From: Bifidobacterium avesanii
GTDB lineage: Bacteria; Actinomycetota; Actinomycetes; Actinomycetales; Bifidobacteriaceae
Reading direction: 5' to 3'
Assembly (NCBI RefSeq): GCF_009299475.1
Contig: NZ_WBSN01000006.1
Location: 78,237 to 142,236 of the forward strand
DNA length: 64,000 nucleotides
Below the pieces are notes generated by a model. That model saw nothing but the letters and a program-made list of their open reading frames with translations. It searched no databases and was not told the origin of the DNA. Positions 57,035 through 64,000 of this stretch are shown in pieces. The stretch's first letter is position 1. Every line of letters begins with the position of its first letter. Made by a program: the position numbers and the translations under genes.

Positions 57035-58513
57035 ATGGCTGAACAGTTCTCGACGGTGTTGCGCGGCTACGACAAGGAACAGGTGGATGCGGCGTTTGCC
57101 GAGTCCCGTGAGAATCTCGCCCGTCTGCGCGAACAGATCCGCTCCTACGACGATCGCGTGCTGCAACTGGAGGCCGAGCTGCAGGAGGAACGCCAGCGCA
57201 AGGCCCCGCAGTCCAAGGACTCCTTCGCCTCCCTGGGCGCCAACGCCCAGCAGCTGCTCGCCTCCGCGGAGCAGACCAGCACCGAGCTGCTCAACCGCGC
57301 CAAGCAGGACGCCGCCACCACGCTGGAAAGCGCCAACAAGCAGGCCGAGACCACCAAGAACAACGCCGGCATCGAGGCCGACCGCATCGTCGCGCAGGCC
57401 AAGGCCAAGGCCAAGGCCATCATCGAGACGGCCAACACCACCGCCAAGACCATCACCACCTCCGCCAAGGAGGAGACCGACCAGCTCAAGAGCCAGACCG
57501 CCAAGGCCGTCGCCGACCAGCGTCAGGCCATCGATCTGGAGCTGCAGAACTCCCGCGAGGAGCACGCCAAGCGCCTCGCCGCGGAGAAGGCCGCGCAGGA
57601 GCGCGCCATCGCCGAGCTCAAGGCGGAGGCCACCAAGCAGATCAGCGAGCAGCGCAACGCCGCCGATCAGGAGCTCACCAAGCGCCGCAGCGACGCCAAC
57701 GACCAGATCCAGCAGGCCATCGCCGAGGCGAACAAGAAGCTCGCGGACGTGCGCGACCAGGCGTCCAAGCTCCTCAACGAGGCGAACCGCAAGGCCGGCG
57801 AGATCACCGAGACCGCACGCTCCAAGGCCCGTCAGATCACCGACGAGGCCGCCATCAAGCGCGACGACATGATGAGCCAGCTCAAGGCCGAGGTGGAGCA
57901 GATCCGCAAGGACATCTCCGCCCAGCAGGACGAGGCCACCGCCAAGGTCAACGAGCTGCTCGCCGCGCTCGAGGAGCGCCGCAAGGCCACGCAGAAGGAG
58001 TCCGACGAGCTCATCGCGCAGGCCAAGGCCACGCGCGAGGCCGCCGACGAGTACGCCGCCGCCAAGCGCGAGGAGACCGAGCAGCAGGCCGCCGCGATCG
58101 TCAAGAAGGCCGGCGAGGACGCGGACGCGCAGATCGAGCAGCGCCGTCAGGCCGCCAAGGAGGAGCTCGACGGCCTCCAGAAGCAGATCGCCCAGCTCCA
58201 GCAGCGCGAGTCCGCGATCACCGCGCGCGTCTCCGAGCTCAAGTCCATCTTCGCCAAGTCGTTCGGCTCGCTGGCCGGCTTCGGCAACATCGACAAGGCC
58301 GACGGGCCGGCCGACGGCGACGCGAAGGCCGGGGCGCCGAGCGTGCCGGTGGACGCCCCCGTGCCCGCCGCCGATGAGCCCGCGACCGGCGAGTCCGATG
58401 GTGCTGCTGCCGATGGCGCCGATTCCGCCCAGCCTGACCAGTCTGCCGAGGATTCCGCGGAGAAGGCCGGCGAGGCCGCCGAGGGCGCCGAAGCGAAGGC
58501 CGACGCCGAGTAG
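57035..58513 (+). CDS. DivIVA/Wag31-like long coiled-coil protein
   Basis: 492 residues. The N-terminal LRGYDKEQVDAAFAES is a DivIVA-type lipid-binding segment, followed by about 400 residues of Ala/Glu/Lys/Gln-rich coiled coil and an acidic Ala/Asp-rich tail. Proteins of this kind organise polar growth or cell division in actinobacteria. AAGGAG lies before the ATG. A TACAGT -10 (56987-56992) in the context GCGCTACAGTAT is identical to that of groES. Confidence 0.85.
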   Translation: MAEQFSTVLRGYDKEQVDAAFAESRENLARLREQIRSYDDRVLQLEAELQEERQRKAPQSKDSFASLGANAQQLLASAEQTSTELLNRAKQDAATTLESANKQAETTKNNAGIEADRIVAQAKAKAKAIIETANTTAKTITTSAKEETDQLKSQTAKAVADQRQAIDLELQNSREEHAKRLAAEKAAQERAIAELKAEATKQISEQRNAADQELTKRRSDANDQIQQAIAEANKKLADVRDQASKLLNEANRKAGEITETARSKARQITDEAAIKRDDMMSQLKAEVEQIRKDISAQQDEATAKVNELLAALEERRKATQKESDELIAQAKATREAADEYAAAKREETEQQAAAIVKKAGEDADAQIEQRRQAAKEELDGLQKQIAQLQQRESAITARVSELKSIFAKSFGSLAGFGNIDKADGPADGDAKAGAPSVPVDAPVPAADEPATGESDGAAADGADSAQPDQSAEDSAEKAGEAAEGAEAKADAE

Positions 58514-58537
58514 TCCATCAGCCCCGTTCAGCCGGAT

Positions 58538-58584
58538 GAAGCCGGAGGACCAGGACCCTTCACGAGTCCCGATCCTCCGGCTTC
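58538..58584 (+). terminator. Hairpin after the coiled-coil gene
   Basis: GAAGCCGGAGGA (58538-58549) pairs with TCCTCCGGCTTC (58573-58584). GCATTTTC follows. The rest of the 322-nt gap up to pepC shows only the direct repeat GGGCGGGCGTC (58604, 58668). Confidence 0.7.
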
Positions 58585-58835
58585 CTGCATTTTCCGCCAT
58601 TCCGGGCGGGCGTCATTTCCATCCCCTCGCCATCCTGCGCAAACGTCGTTTTCTCTCCGGCGGCCTGGGCGGGCGTCGGCGAGTCGAAGGATCCTTCCCC
58701 GTCCGTCCTCTTCCCTCCCCGCGTACGGTCCACCGCCCCGGCCGGAGTATGATCGGTAGGCGTTGCCGTCGGCGCGTTCCGAACGCCGTGGCAACGCGAA
58801 ACGCCACAAGCACCAACGAGTACCAAGGAGGATTC

Positions 58836-60170
58836 ATGGCCATCGAACCGTTGAGCCAGGAAGCGCTGACCGGCCTGCGCCAGGATTTCGAGAGCAAGGA
58901 AACCAACCGTCTGGCGATGAACGCCGTCACCGCCGCGGGCATTGAGAAGGTCGCCCGCAACTACGACCGCGCCCGCCTGCTGCAGCGCCGCTTCTCCGTG
59001 ACCGTCGACAACGGCGAGGTCACCTCCCAGGAGCGCTCCGGCCGCTGCTGGCTGTTCAGCTCCCTGAACGTCGCTCGCTTCGTCGCCAAGAAGAACCTGA
59101 ACCTCAAGGAGTTCGAGTTCTCCCAGAACTACGCCATGTACTACGACAAGCTCGAGCGCGTCAACTACTTCCTGCAGGACGTGGCCGACCTCGTGCGCGC
59201 CGGCGAGCCGAACGACTCCCGCCTGATCAAGCACCTGCTCGACGACGTGATGGGCGACGGCGGCCAGTGGACCATGGCCCTGAACGTGTACAAGAAGTAC
59301 GGCGCCGTGCCGAAGGACCTGTTCCCGGAGACCGTCTCCTCCTCCAACACCGGCGCGATGAACAAGCAGCTGCGCGCCCTGCTGCACACCGCCGTGGCCC
59401 ACATGTACGCCAACCCGGCGGGCATCGACGCGATCGTGGCCGAGGCCCGCGCCGCCGGCCACCGCATCCTCACCATCCATCTGGGCGAGCCGCCGGTCAA
59501 GTTCGACTGGGAGTGGACCGACAAGGACGGCGAGTTCCACCGCGACGGCGAGGTCACCCCGCAGGAGTTCTGGGCCAAGTACGTCGGCACCGCCGATCTC
59601 GAGAGCTACGTGTGCCTCGTGGACGATCCGCGCAAGGAGCACCCGAAGGGCAAGAAGATCGCCATCGAGCATCTGGGCAACGTGGCCGGCGGCGACCCGA
59701 CCGAGTACCTCAATGTGCCGGTGCAGTTCATGAAGGACTGCGTGCGCGAGATCCTGTCCGAGCAGGGCATCCCGGTGTGGTTCGGCGCCGACTGCGGCCC
59801 GATGATGGACCGCGAGAACGGCGCCTGGGCCACTGACCTGTTCGAGTACGGCCGCGTGTACGGCGTTGACTTCGACCTCGACAAGGAGGAGCGCGTGCGC
59901 TTCGGCGAGTCCGCGATGAACCACGCCATGGCCTTCGTGGGCGTCGACGTGGCCGACGACGGCAAGACCACCCGCCGCTGGCGCGTGGAGAACTCCTGGG
60001 GCGCCAAGATCGCCGACAAGGGCTACTTCACCATGTCCGACGATTGGTTCTCCGAGTACGTCTACGAGGTCGCCGTCCCCAAGGCGATGCTCCCCGCCGA
60101 GTATCAGGCCGCCCTCGACGAGCCCGCCCTGCCCCTGCCGGCATGGGATCCGATGGGCGCGCTGGCCTGA
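58836..60170 (+). CDS. pepC: Aminopeptidase C (bleomycin hydrolase family)
   Basis: 444 residues, peptidase C1B. Catalytic residues: Cys in RSGRCWLFSSLN, His in MNHAMAFVGVD and Asn in WRVENSWGAK. These are thiol aminopeptidases that form hexamers in the cytoplasm. The C-terminal residues are the extended arm typical of the family. CAAGGAGG precedes the ATG. A perfect 21-bp hairpin spans the stop codon. Confidence 0.97.
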   Translation: MAIEPLSQEALTGLRQDFESKETNRLAMNAVTAAGIEKVARNYDRARLLQRRFSVTVDNGEVTSQERSGRCWLFSSLNVARFVAKKNLNLKEFEFSQNYAMYYDKLERVNYFLQDVADLVRAGEPNDSRLIKHLLDDVMGDGGQWTMALNVYKKYGAVPKDLFPETVSSSNTGAMNKQLRALLHTAVAHMYANPAGIDAIVAEARAAGHRILTIHLGEPPVKFDWEWTDKDGEFHRDGEVTPQEFWAKYVGTADLESYVCLVDDPRKEHPKGKKIAIEHLGNVAGGDPTEYLNVPVQFMKDCVREILSEQGIPVWFGADCGPMMDRENGAWATDLFEYGRVYGVDFDLDKEERVRFGESAMNHAMAFVGVDVADDGKTTRRWRVENSWGAKIADKGYFTMSDDWFSEYVYEVAVPKAMLPAEYQAALDEPALPLPAWDPMGALA

Positions 60171-60203
60171 TTGCAGGCCCTCGGCCTGCAATCAGGCCAG
60201 CGC
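60159..60203. terminator. 21-bp hairpin spanning the pepC stop codon
   Basis: 60159-60179 pairs exactly with 60183-60203 (arms GCGCTGGCCTGATTGCAGG and complement), loop CTC. The stop TGA (60168-60170) lies within the stem. No T tract. Confidence 0.85.
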
Positions 60204-60225
60204 GCCGAGCTGACGCGCCGTAAAA

Positions 60226-60279
60226 CGCGAAGCCCGGTGGGCTTCGCGTAGGCGCGGCTTGCGGCTGACAAGCCGCAAG
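60226..60279. repeat. Two further short hairpins after pepC
   Basis: CGCGAAGCCC/GGGCTTCGCG (60226-60235, 60239-60248, loop GGT) and CTTGCGGCT/AGCCGCAAG (60258-60266, 60271-60279). Confidence 0.8.
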
Positions 60280-60356
60280 GAACAGCGAGGGCAACGTTGA
60301 GCCCCGCCGCAGGCTGGCCCCCAATTGCAGGCAAATCCACTCCAAATCACGGGCCC

Positions 60357-60440
60357 AAACTGACGAAATCCGGAATTCCAAGCGTCAAACCCCCGCAACA
60401 GCGTCCGTTTCGCGCTTGGAATCCCGGATTTCGTCAGTTT
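60357..60440. repeat. Long hairpin, AAACTGACGAAATCCGG arms
   Basis: A 17-bp perfect pair (60357-60373 with 60424-60440) plus TTCCAAGCG/CGCTTGGAA inside (60376-60384, 60413-60421). Confidence 0.85.
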
Positions 60441-60503
60441 AAGCCCGCATTGTTCGCACGCCGACCAAGCCATCGCGCCCGTTCGCGCACCCGCTTTTCT
60501 CCC

Positions 60504-60547
60504 ATTCGGTCCAATCCGCACCCCTCCGGTCGCAGGTTGGACCGAAT
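60504..60547. repeat. Hairpin repeat, GGTCCAAyCTGC family, copy 3
   Basis: ATTCGGTCCAA (60504-60514) with TTGGACCGAAT (60537-60547). Same arms as the copies at 41868 and 41957. Confidence 0.8.
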
Positions 60548-60586
60548 GCGCCAGAATCGGCCCCCGATCGGCCCATATTCCATCCC

Positions 60587-60630
60587 GTTCGGTCCAACCT
60601 GCATCCGGGAGTGTGCAGGTTGGACCGAAC
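60587..60630. repeat. Hairpin repeat, GGTCCAAyCTGC family, copy 4
   Basis: GTTCGGTCCAACCTGCA (60587-60603) with its exact complement (60614-60630), loop of 10. The remaining 170 nt before the DAHP synthase hold no gene. Confidence 0.85.
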
Positions 60631-60800
60631 AGTGCATTTCGGCGCCGGGCGCGCGGCGTTGCGGCGCGGCGGTCCCACTATGCAGTCGCCGCGCCCCGGC
60701 CCGCGCATTCCGCGGCTACACTGTCTTCGGTAATCGTACGAATCGATCGTGTGAACGGATCGTGCGAACCAACGAGAGAACGCAACGAGGAGAACAGATC

Positions 60801-61934
60801 ATGGCAGACCTTCGCGGCCCGGACAACTCTGTGGATGAACAGCGTCGTCTTGGGGAGCAGGGCGTGTTTCCGGAGACGGTGGACATCAACATCCGTCAGC
60901 TCGACCCGATTCCGGCCCCGCGCGCGTTCATCAAGGAACTGCCGCTGAGCCAGAAGCAGATCGATCTGGTCCTGCGCTCCCGTCAGGAGATCCGCGACGT
61001 GCTCAACGGCCGCGACGACCGCCTGCTCGTCATCGTAGGCCCATGTTCCATCCACGACCCGAAGGCCGCCAAGGACTACGCCCGGCGTCTCGCCGAGGTG
61101 AGCGCCGAACTGTACGACCGCCTCGTGATCGTGATGCGCGTGTACTTCGAAAAGCCGCGCACCACCATCGGCTGGAAGGGCCTGATCAACGACCCGGACC
61201 TCGACGGCACGTTCAACATCCGCAAGGGCATGTGGCTCGCGCGCAAAGTGCTGTCCGACGTGCTCAACGAAGGCGTCCCGATCGCCACGGAATGGCTCGA
61301 CCCCATCACCCCGCAGTACATCTGCGACGCGATCAGCTGGGGCGCGATCGGCGCGCGCAACACCGAAAGCCAGGTGCACCGCGAGCTCGCCAGCGGCCTG
61401 TCCATGCCGGTCGGCTTCAAGAACGCCACCGACGGCTCCATCAAGCCCGCGGCCGACTCCTGCTACGCCGCCGCGTTCGAGCACCACTTCCTGTCCATCA
61501 ACCTCGACGGCCGCGTGATCGCCGCCGAAACCAAGGGGAACCCGGACTGTCATCTGGTCCTGCGCGGCTCCTCCCACGGCCCGAACTACGACGCCCAGTC
61601 CGTGCGCGAGGCCCTTGCGGCGCTCAAGGCGTCCAAGGCATCCGGCCCGAGCGACCACGGTCTGGTGATCGACGCCGCGCACGGCAACTGCGGCAAGAAC
61701 GAGGTGCGCGAGGCCGAGGTGGTCGAGGAGATCGCCGCGCGACTGGCCGCCGGCGAGCAGGGCGTCACCGGCATCATGATGGAGAGCTTCATCGAGGCCG
61801 GCAACCAGAAGCCCGCGCCGCTCGACCAGCTCGTCTACGGCAAGTCCATCACGGACGCGTGCGTGCCGTGGGACCGCACCAACGAGCTGCTCCACACGCT
61901 GGCCGCCGCCGTGGACGCCCGCCGCGCGCTGTAA
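60801..61934 (+). CDS. aroG: 3-deoxy-7-phosphoheptulonate synthase (DAHP synthase, class I), copy 1
   Basis: 377 residues. First enzyme of the shikimate pathway, joining PEP and erythrose 4-phosphate. Motifs: RLLVIVGPCSIHDPKAAKDYA, YFEKPRTTIGWKGLINDP, WGAIGARNTESQVHRELASGLSMPVGFKN, and metal/PEP residues in LVIDAAHGNCGKN. GAGGAGAA precedes the ATG. The neighbouring gene 74 nt downstream encodes a second, clearly related DAHP synthase. Confidence 0.96.
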   Translation: MADLRGPDNSVDEQRRLGEQGVFPETVDINIRQLDPIPAPRAFIKELPLSQKQIDLVLRSRQEIRDVLNGRDDRLLVIVGPCSIHDPKAAKDYARRLAEVSAELYDRLVIVMRVYFEKPRTTIGWKGLINDPDLDGTFNIRKGMWLARKVLSDVLNEGVPIATEWLDPITPQYICDAISWGAIGARNTESQVHRELASGLSMPVGFKNATDGSIKPAADSCYAAAFEHHFLSINLDGRVIAAETKGNPDCHLVLRGSSHGPNYDAQSVREALAALKASKASGPSDHGLVIDAAHGNCGKNEVREAEVVEEIAARLAAGEQGVTGIMMESFIEAGNQKPAPLDQLVYGKSITDACVPWDRTNELLHTLAAAVDARRAL

Positions 61935-62008
61935 CAGGTCCATCATGCCGCGTCTGTAGCCGCCGGCCCCTATCCTTGGGGAAGATCATGACTCAAGGAG
62001 ACAGCGCC

Positions 62009-63229
62009 ATGCAGCAGCAGGACAAGCAGAACGGATTGCAGGTCGGACCGCAGCCGCTCAATACCCCGGAGGAGCTTCGCGCCATCCGTCAGGCGATGGA
62101 GGAGGGCAAGAATCCGCTCGTCGCCACCGACGTGCCGCGCTGGGAGGATCAGGTGGGCGTCAGCCGCATCGTGAACCGTCGCGTGCTGGAGCTCGAACCG
62201 CTGCCCACGCCTGCGCAGGTGCTGGCCGAACTGCCGCTCGACGCCGCCGCGCAGGAGATCGTCGCCTACTCGCGCGACGAGATCCGCGCGTGCCTGTACG
62301 GGCAGGACGACCGCCTGCTGGTGATCGTGGGCCCGTGCTCCGTGCATGATCCGGCCGCCGCGCTCGACTACGCGCATCGCCTCGCCAAGGTGATGAAGGA
62401 GGTCGAGGGCGAGCTGCTCATTGTGATGCGCGTGTACTTCGAGAAGCCGCGCACCACCGTGGGCTGGAAGGGCCTCATCAACGATCCGGACATCGACGGC
62501 TCGCACAACATCCGCAAGGGCCTGCTCCTCGCGCGCAAGACCCTGCTCGGCGTGCTCGGTGAGGGGCTCGCCGCCGCCACCGAGTTCCTGGAGCCCACCA
62601 GCCCGCAGTTCATCGCCGACGCCGTGAGCTGGGGCGCGATCGGCGCGCGCAACACCGAGTCGCAGGTGCACCGCCAGCTCGCCAGCGGCATGTCCATGCC
62701 GATCGGCTTCAAAAACGCCACCGACGGGTCCGTGAAGGCCGCGGTCAACGGCTGCTATGCCTCCGCTCAGCAGCACACGTTCTTCGGCATCGACCATCTG
62801 GGACGCGCCTGCGCGGTCGAGACGCTCGGCAACCCGGACTGCCATGTGGTGCTGCGCGGCTCCATCCACGGCCCGAACTACGACGCCGCGTCCGTCGCCA
62901 AGGCCATGGAGGACGTGCGCGCCATGATGCCCGCCGACTCCGCCGCAGCGCACGGGCTCATCGTCGATTGCTCGCACGGCAACTCCGGCAAGGACGACCA
63001 CCGGCAGGCCGAGGTGGTGCGCAACATCGCCGGCCGCATCGCCGAAGGTGAGCGCGGCATCACCGGCATCATGATGGAGAGCTTCATCGAGGGCGGCAAC
63101 CAGCCCGCCGCGCCGCTCGACCAGCTCGTCTACGGCAAGTCCATCACGGACAAGTGCATCAGCTGGGACGAGACCGAACGCCTGCTGCACGAGCTCGCCG
63201 ACGCCGTGTCCGCCCGCCGCTGGCGCTGA
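62009..63229 (+). CDS. aroG: 3-deoxy-7-phosphoheptulonate synthase, copy 2
   Basis: 406 residues with an N-terminal extension of about 35 relative to copy 1. The motifs LLVIVGPCSVHDP, YFEKPRTTVGWKGLINDPDIDG, WGAIGARNTESQVHRQLASGMSMPIGFKN and IVDCSHGNSGKD are conserved. Paired class I isozymes usually differ in feedback inhibition by aromatic amino acids; which is which cannot be read here. CAAGGAG lies eight nt before the chosen ATG; the ATG at 61988 is an alternative. Confidence 0.95.
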   Translation: MQQQDKQNGLQVGPQPLNTPEELRAIRQAMEEGKNPLVATDVPRWEDQVGVSRIVNRRVLELEPLPTPAQVLAELPLDAAAQEIVAYSRDEIRACLYGQDDRLLVIVGPCSVHDPAAALDYAHRLAKVMKEVEGELLIVMRVYFEKPRTTVGWKGLINDPDIDGSHNIRKGLLLARKTLLGVLGEGLAAATEFLEPTSPQFIADAVSWGAIGARNTESQVHRQLASGMSMPIGFKNATDGSVKAAVNGCYASAQQHTFFGIDHLGRACAVETLGNPDCHVVLRGSIHGPNYDAASVAKAMEDVRAMMPADSAAAHGLIVDCSHGNSGKDDHRQAEVVRNIAGRIAEGERGITGIMMESFIEGGNQPAAPLDQLVYGKSITDKCISWDETERLLHELADAVSARRWR

Positions 63230-63253
63230 CCGCATCGTGGCCTGATTCGCCAA

Positions 63254-63285
63254 GCCGACCCCTTCATGCGAGGGGTCGGCTTTTT
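63254..63285 (+). terminator. Terminator after the second DAHP synthase
   Basis: GCCGACCCC (63254-63262) pairs with GGGGTCGGC (63272-63280), followed by TTTTT. Confidence 0.92.
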
Positions 63286-63970
63286 CGTTTTTCTGCAGGG
63301 CATGGGCGAACCTACGATGCCATCCGCGTAGCGCGCGGCATCTTTCGATGATTGGGAACGTCCGTATGCGTTCCGTGCGGCATCCGCGTGCATTCGATTC
63401 GCCCGCGTCGCTGCCCGCTTTGAGCAGCGTCTCGAGTGACATCCGCGCGCATTCGCGTTCCGCAGTCGGGCCGCTGTGCGGAGTAGTGAGCGGTGCCGCG
63501 CGTGTGCGACACGCCGGTGTGGTGTGTTTTTCGGGGTTGTTTTGCCCGTTCCGTCGGCCGCGTGGGGTTGTCCGTCCGGTTTTGCGCCGGTTTGCCGCCG
63601 GTGTGCGACACGCCGGCGGACGCGAGTGTTCCCAACGGTTAGCGGGGTGTGCCCGCGGTCCGGGTTTGCGTGTTCGGGCGGGAGCGTGTAAGTTGTTCAC
63701 TCGCTGCCGCACGGCGGTCCTCCTCCTTCGGGTGGTCGGGGCCGGGTGCGTGTTCGCGTGGTTTGAGAACTCAAGAGCGTGTTTGTACTGCTTGTTTAGA
63801 CAAGTTTTTTGATTGCCAGTCCAATCCCCGCCCGTCCGGTTTGCGCCGGGCTGGTCCATGAGAGTGGGGTGATGGGGGTTGGGGTTTTGAGTGCGGACTT
63901 CTTTTCCTTATTAAGAAGTCGCGTCTTTTTCTTTAAATTGAGAGTCATTCAATTGGTTCTCTTCATGAAG
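63286..63970 (+). other. rRNA operon upstream and leader region
   Basis: No gene. It contains CATCCGCG at 63321, 63381 and 63440 (about 60-nt spacing) and the direct repeat GTGTGCGACACGCCGG (63502, 63601), possible Fis-like or regulatory repeats. A promoter-like pair TTGCGT (63666-63671) and TAAGTT (63689-63694) has a 17-nt spacer. TTTGAGAACTCAAGAGCGTG (63761-63780) and the following T-rich segment resemble actinobacterial 16S leaders. Confidence 0.65.
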
Positions 63971-64000
63971 TTTTTTTGTGGAGGGTTCGATTCTGGCTCA
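63971..64000 (+). rRNA. rrs: 16S ribosomal RNA, 5' end only
   Basis: The last 30 bases match the conserved start of bifidobacterial 16S rRNA (GGGTTCGATTCTGGCTCA). The gene continues beyond the window. The exact 5' end is approximate. Confidence 0.9.

Overview
The window reads as chromosomal DNA of a high-GC actinobacterium, almost certainly a Bifidobacterium. The last 30 bases are the start of a 16S rRNA gene with the bifidobacterial form of the universal 5' primer site (GGGTTCGATTCTGGCTCA). The housekeeping genes agree: CIRCE-controlled groES, rpmG-murB, a class Ib nrdHIEF operon, pepC and twin DAHP synthases. I cannot name the species. I see no CRISPR array, prophage or intact insertion sequence.

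Layout. (1) 1-2443: a GNAT acetyltransferase, a membrane protein and groES. (2) 2722-9973: sugar-acid catabolism, with an SDR, a COG3618-type lactonase and a tandem RhaM-like protein; then a divergent AraC regulator/GH105 pair, a KduD/DhuD-type SDR and an RpiB-fold DhuI-type isomerase. (3) 10215-16867: MoxR, a fused DUF58-transglutaminase protein and a convergent trans-sulfuration enzyme. (4) 17182-25048: a FadR-type GntR regulator, an Ldh2-type dehydrogenase, a second GH105, an SGNH acetylesterase, a GH28 and a small HTH protein. (5) 25149-26967: three tRNAs, rpmG and murB. (6) 27090-37116: uxaB, a solute-binding protein broken by a stop codon, GH78, a second solute-binding protein, a second GH28 and a LacI regulator. 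(7) 37151-38076: a Fic toxin-antitoxin pair. (8) 38303-41856: small membrane proteins, LemA and DUF2207. (9) 42003-46319: nrdHIEF. (10) 46575-63229: an aldo-keto reductase, an ABC exporter, LysE with a MocR regulator, U32 peptidase, PgeF, IspD, a Pcp homologue, a DivIVA-like coiled coil, PepC and two DAHP synthases. (11) 63230-64000: the rRNA leader and the 16S start.

How the genes work together. Blocks 2, 4 and 6 look like one pectin/rhamnogalacturonan utilisation system scattered among housekeeping genes. GH28, GH78 and the acetylesterase would trim the polymer. The two GH105 enzymes would remove the unsaturated uronate. The RpiB-fold isomerase and KduD-type SDR would take it towards 2-keto-3-deoxygluconate, while UxaB handles tagaturonate from free galacturonate. 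The SDR/lactonase/RhaM-like trio may oxidise released rhamnose. Two solute-binding proteins are present, but no permease is nearby. Candidate operators tie the blocks together: a 37-nt sequence shared by the two GH105 loci, and a 15-nt LacI-type motif upstream of five genes of blocks 4 and 6.

The intergenic DNA is unusually rich in long hairpins. At least three recurring sequence families can be recognised, several beginning exactly at, or spanning, a stop codon.
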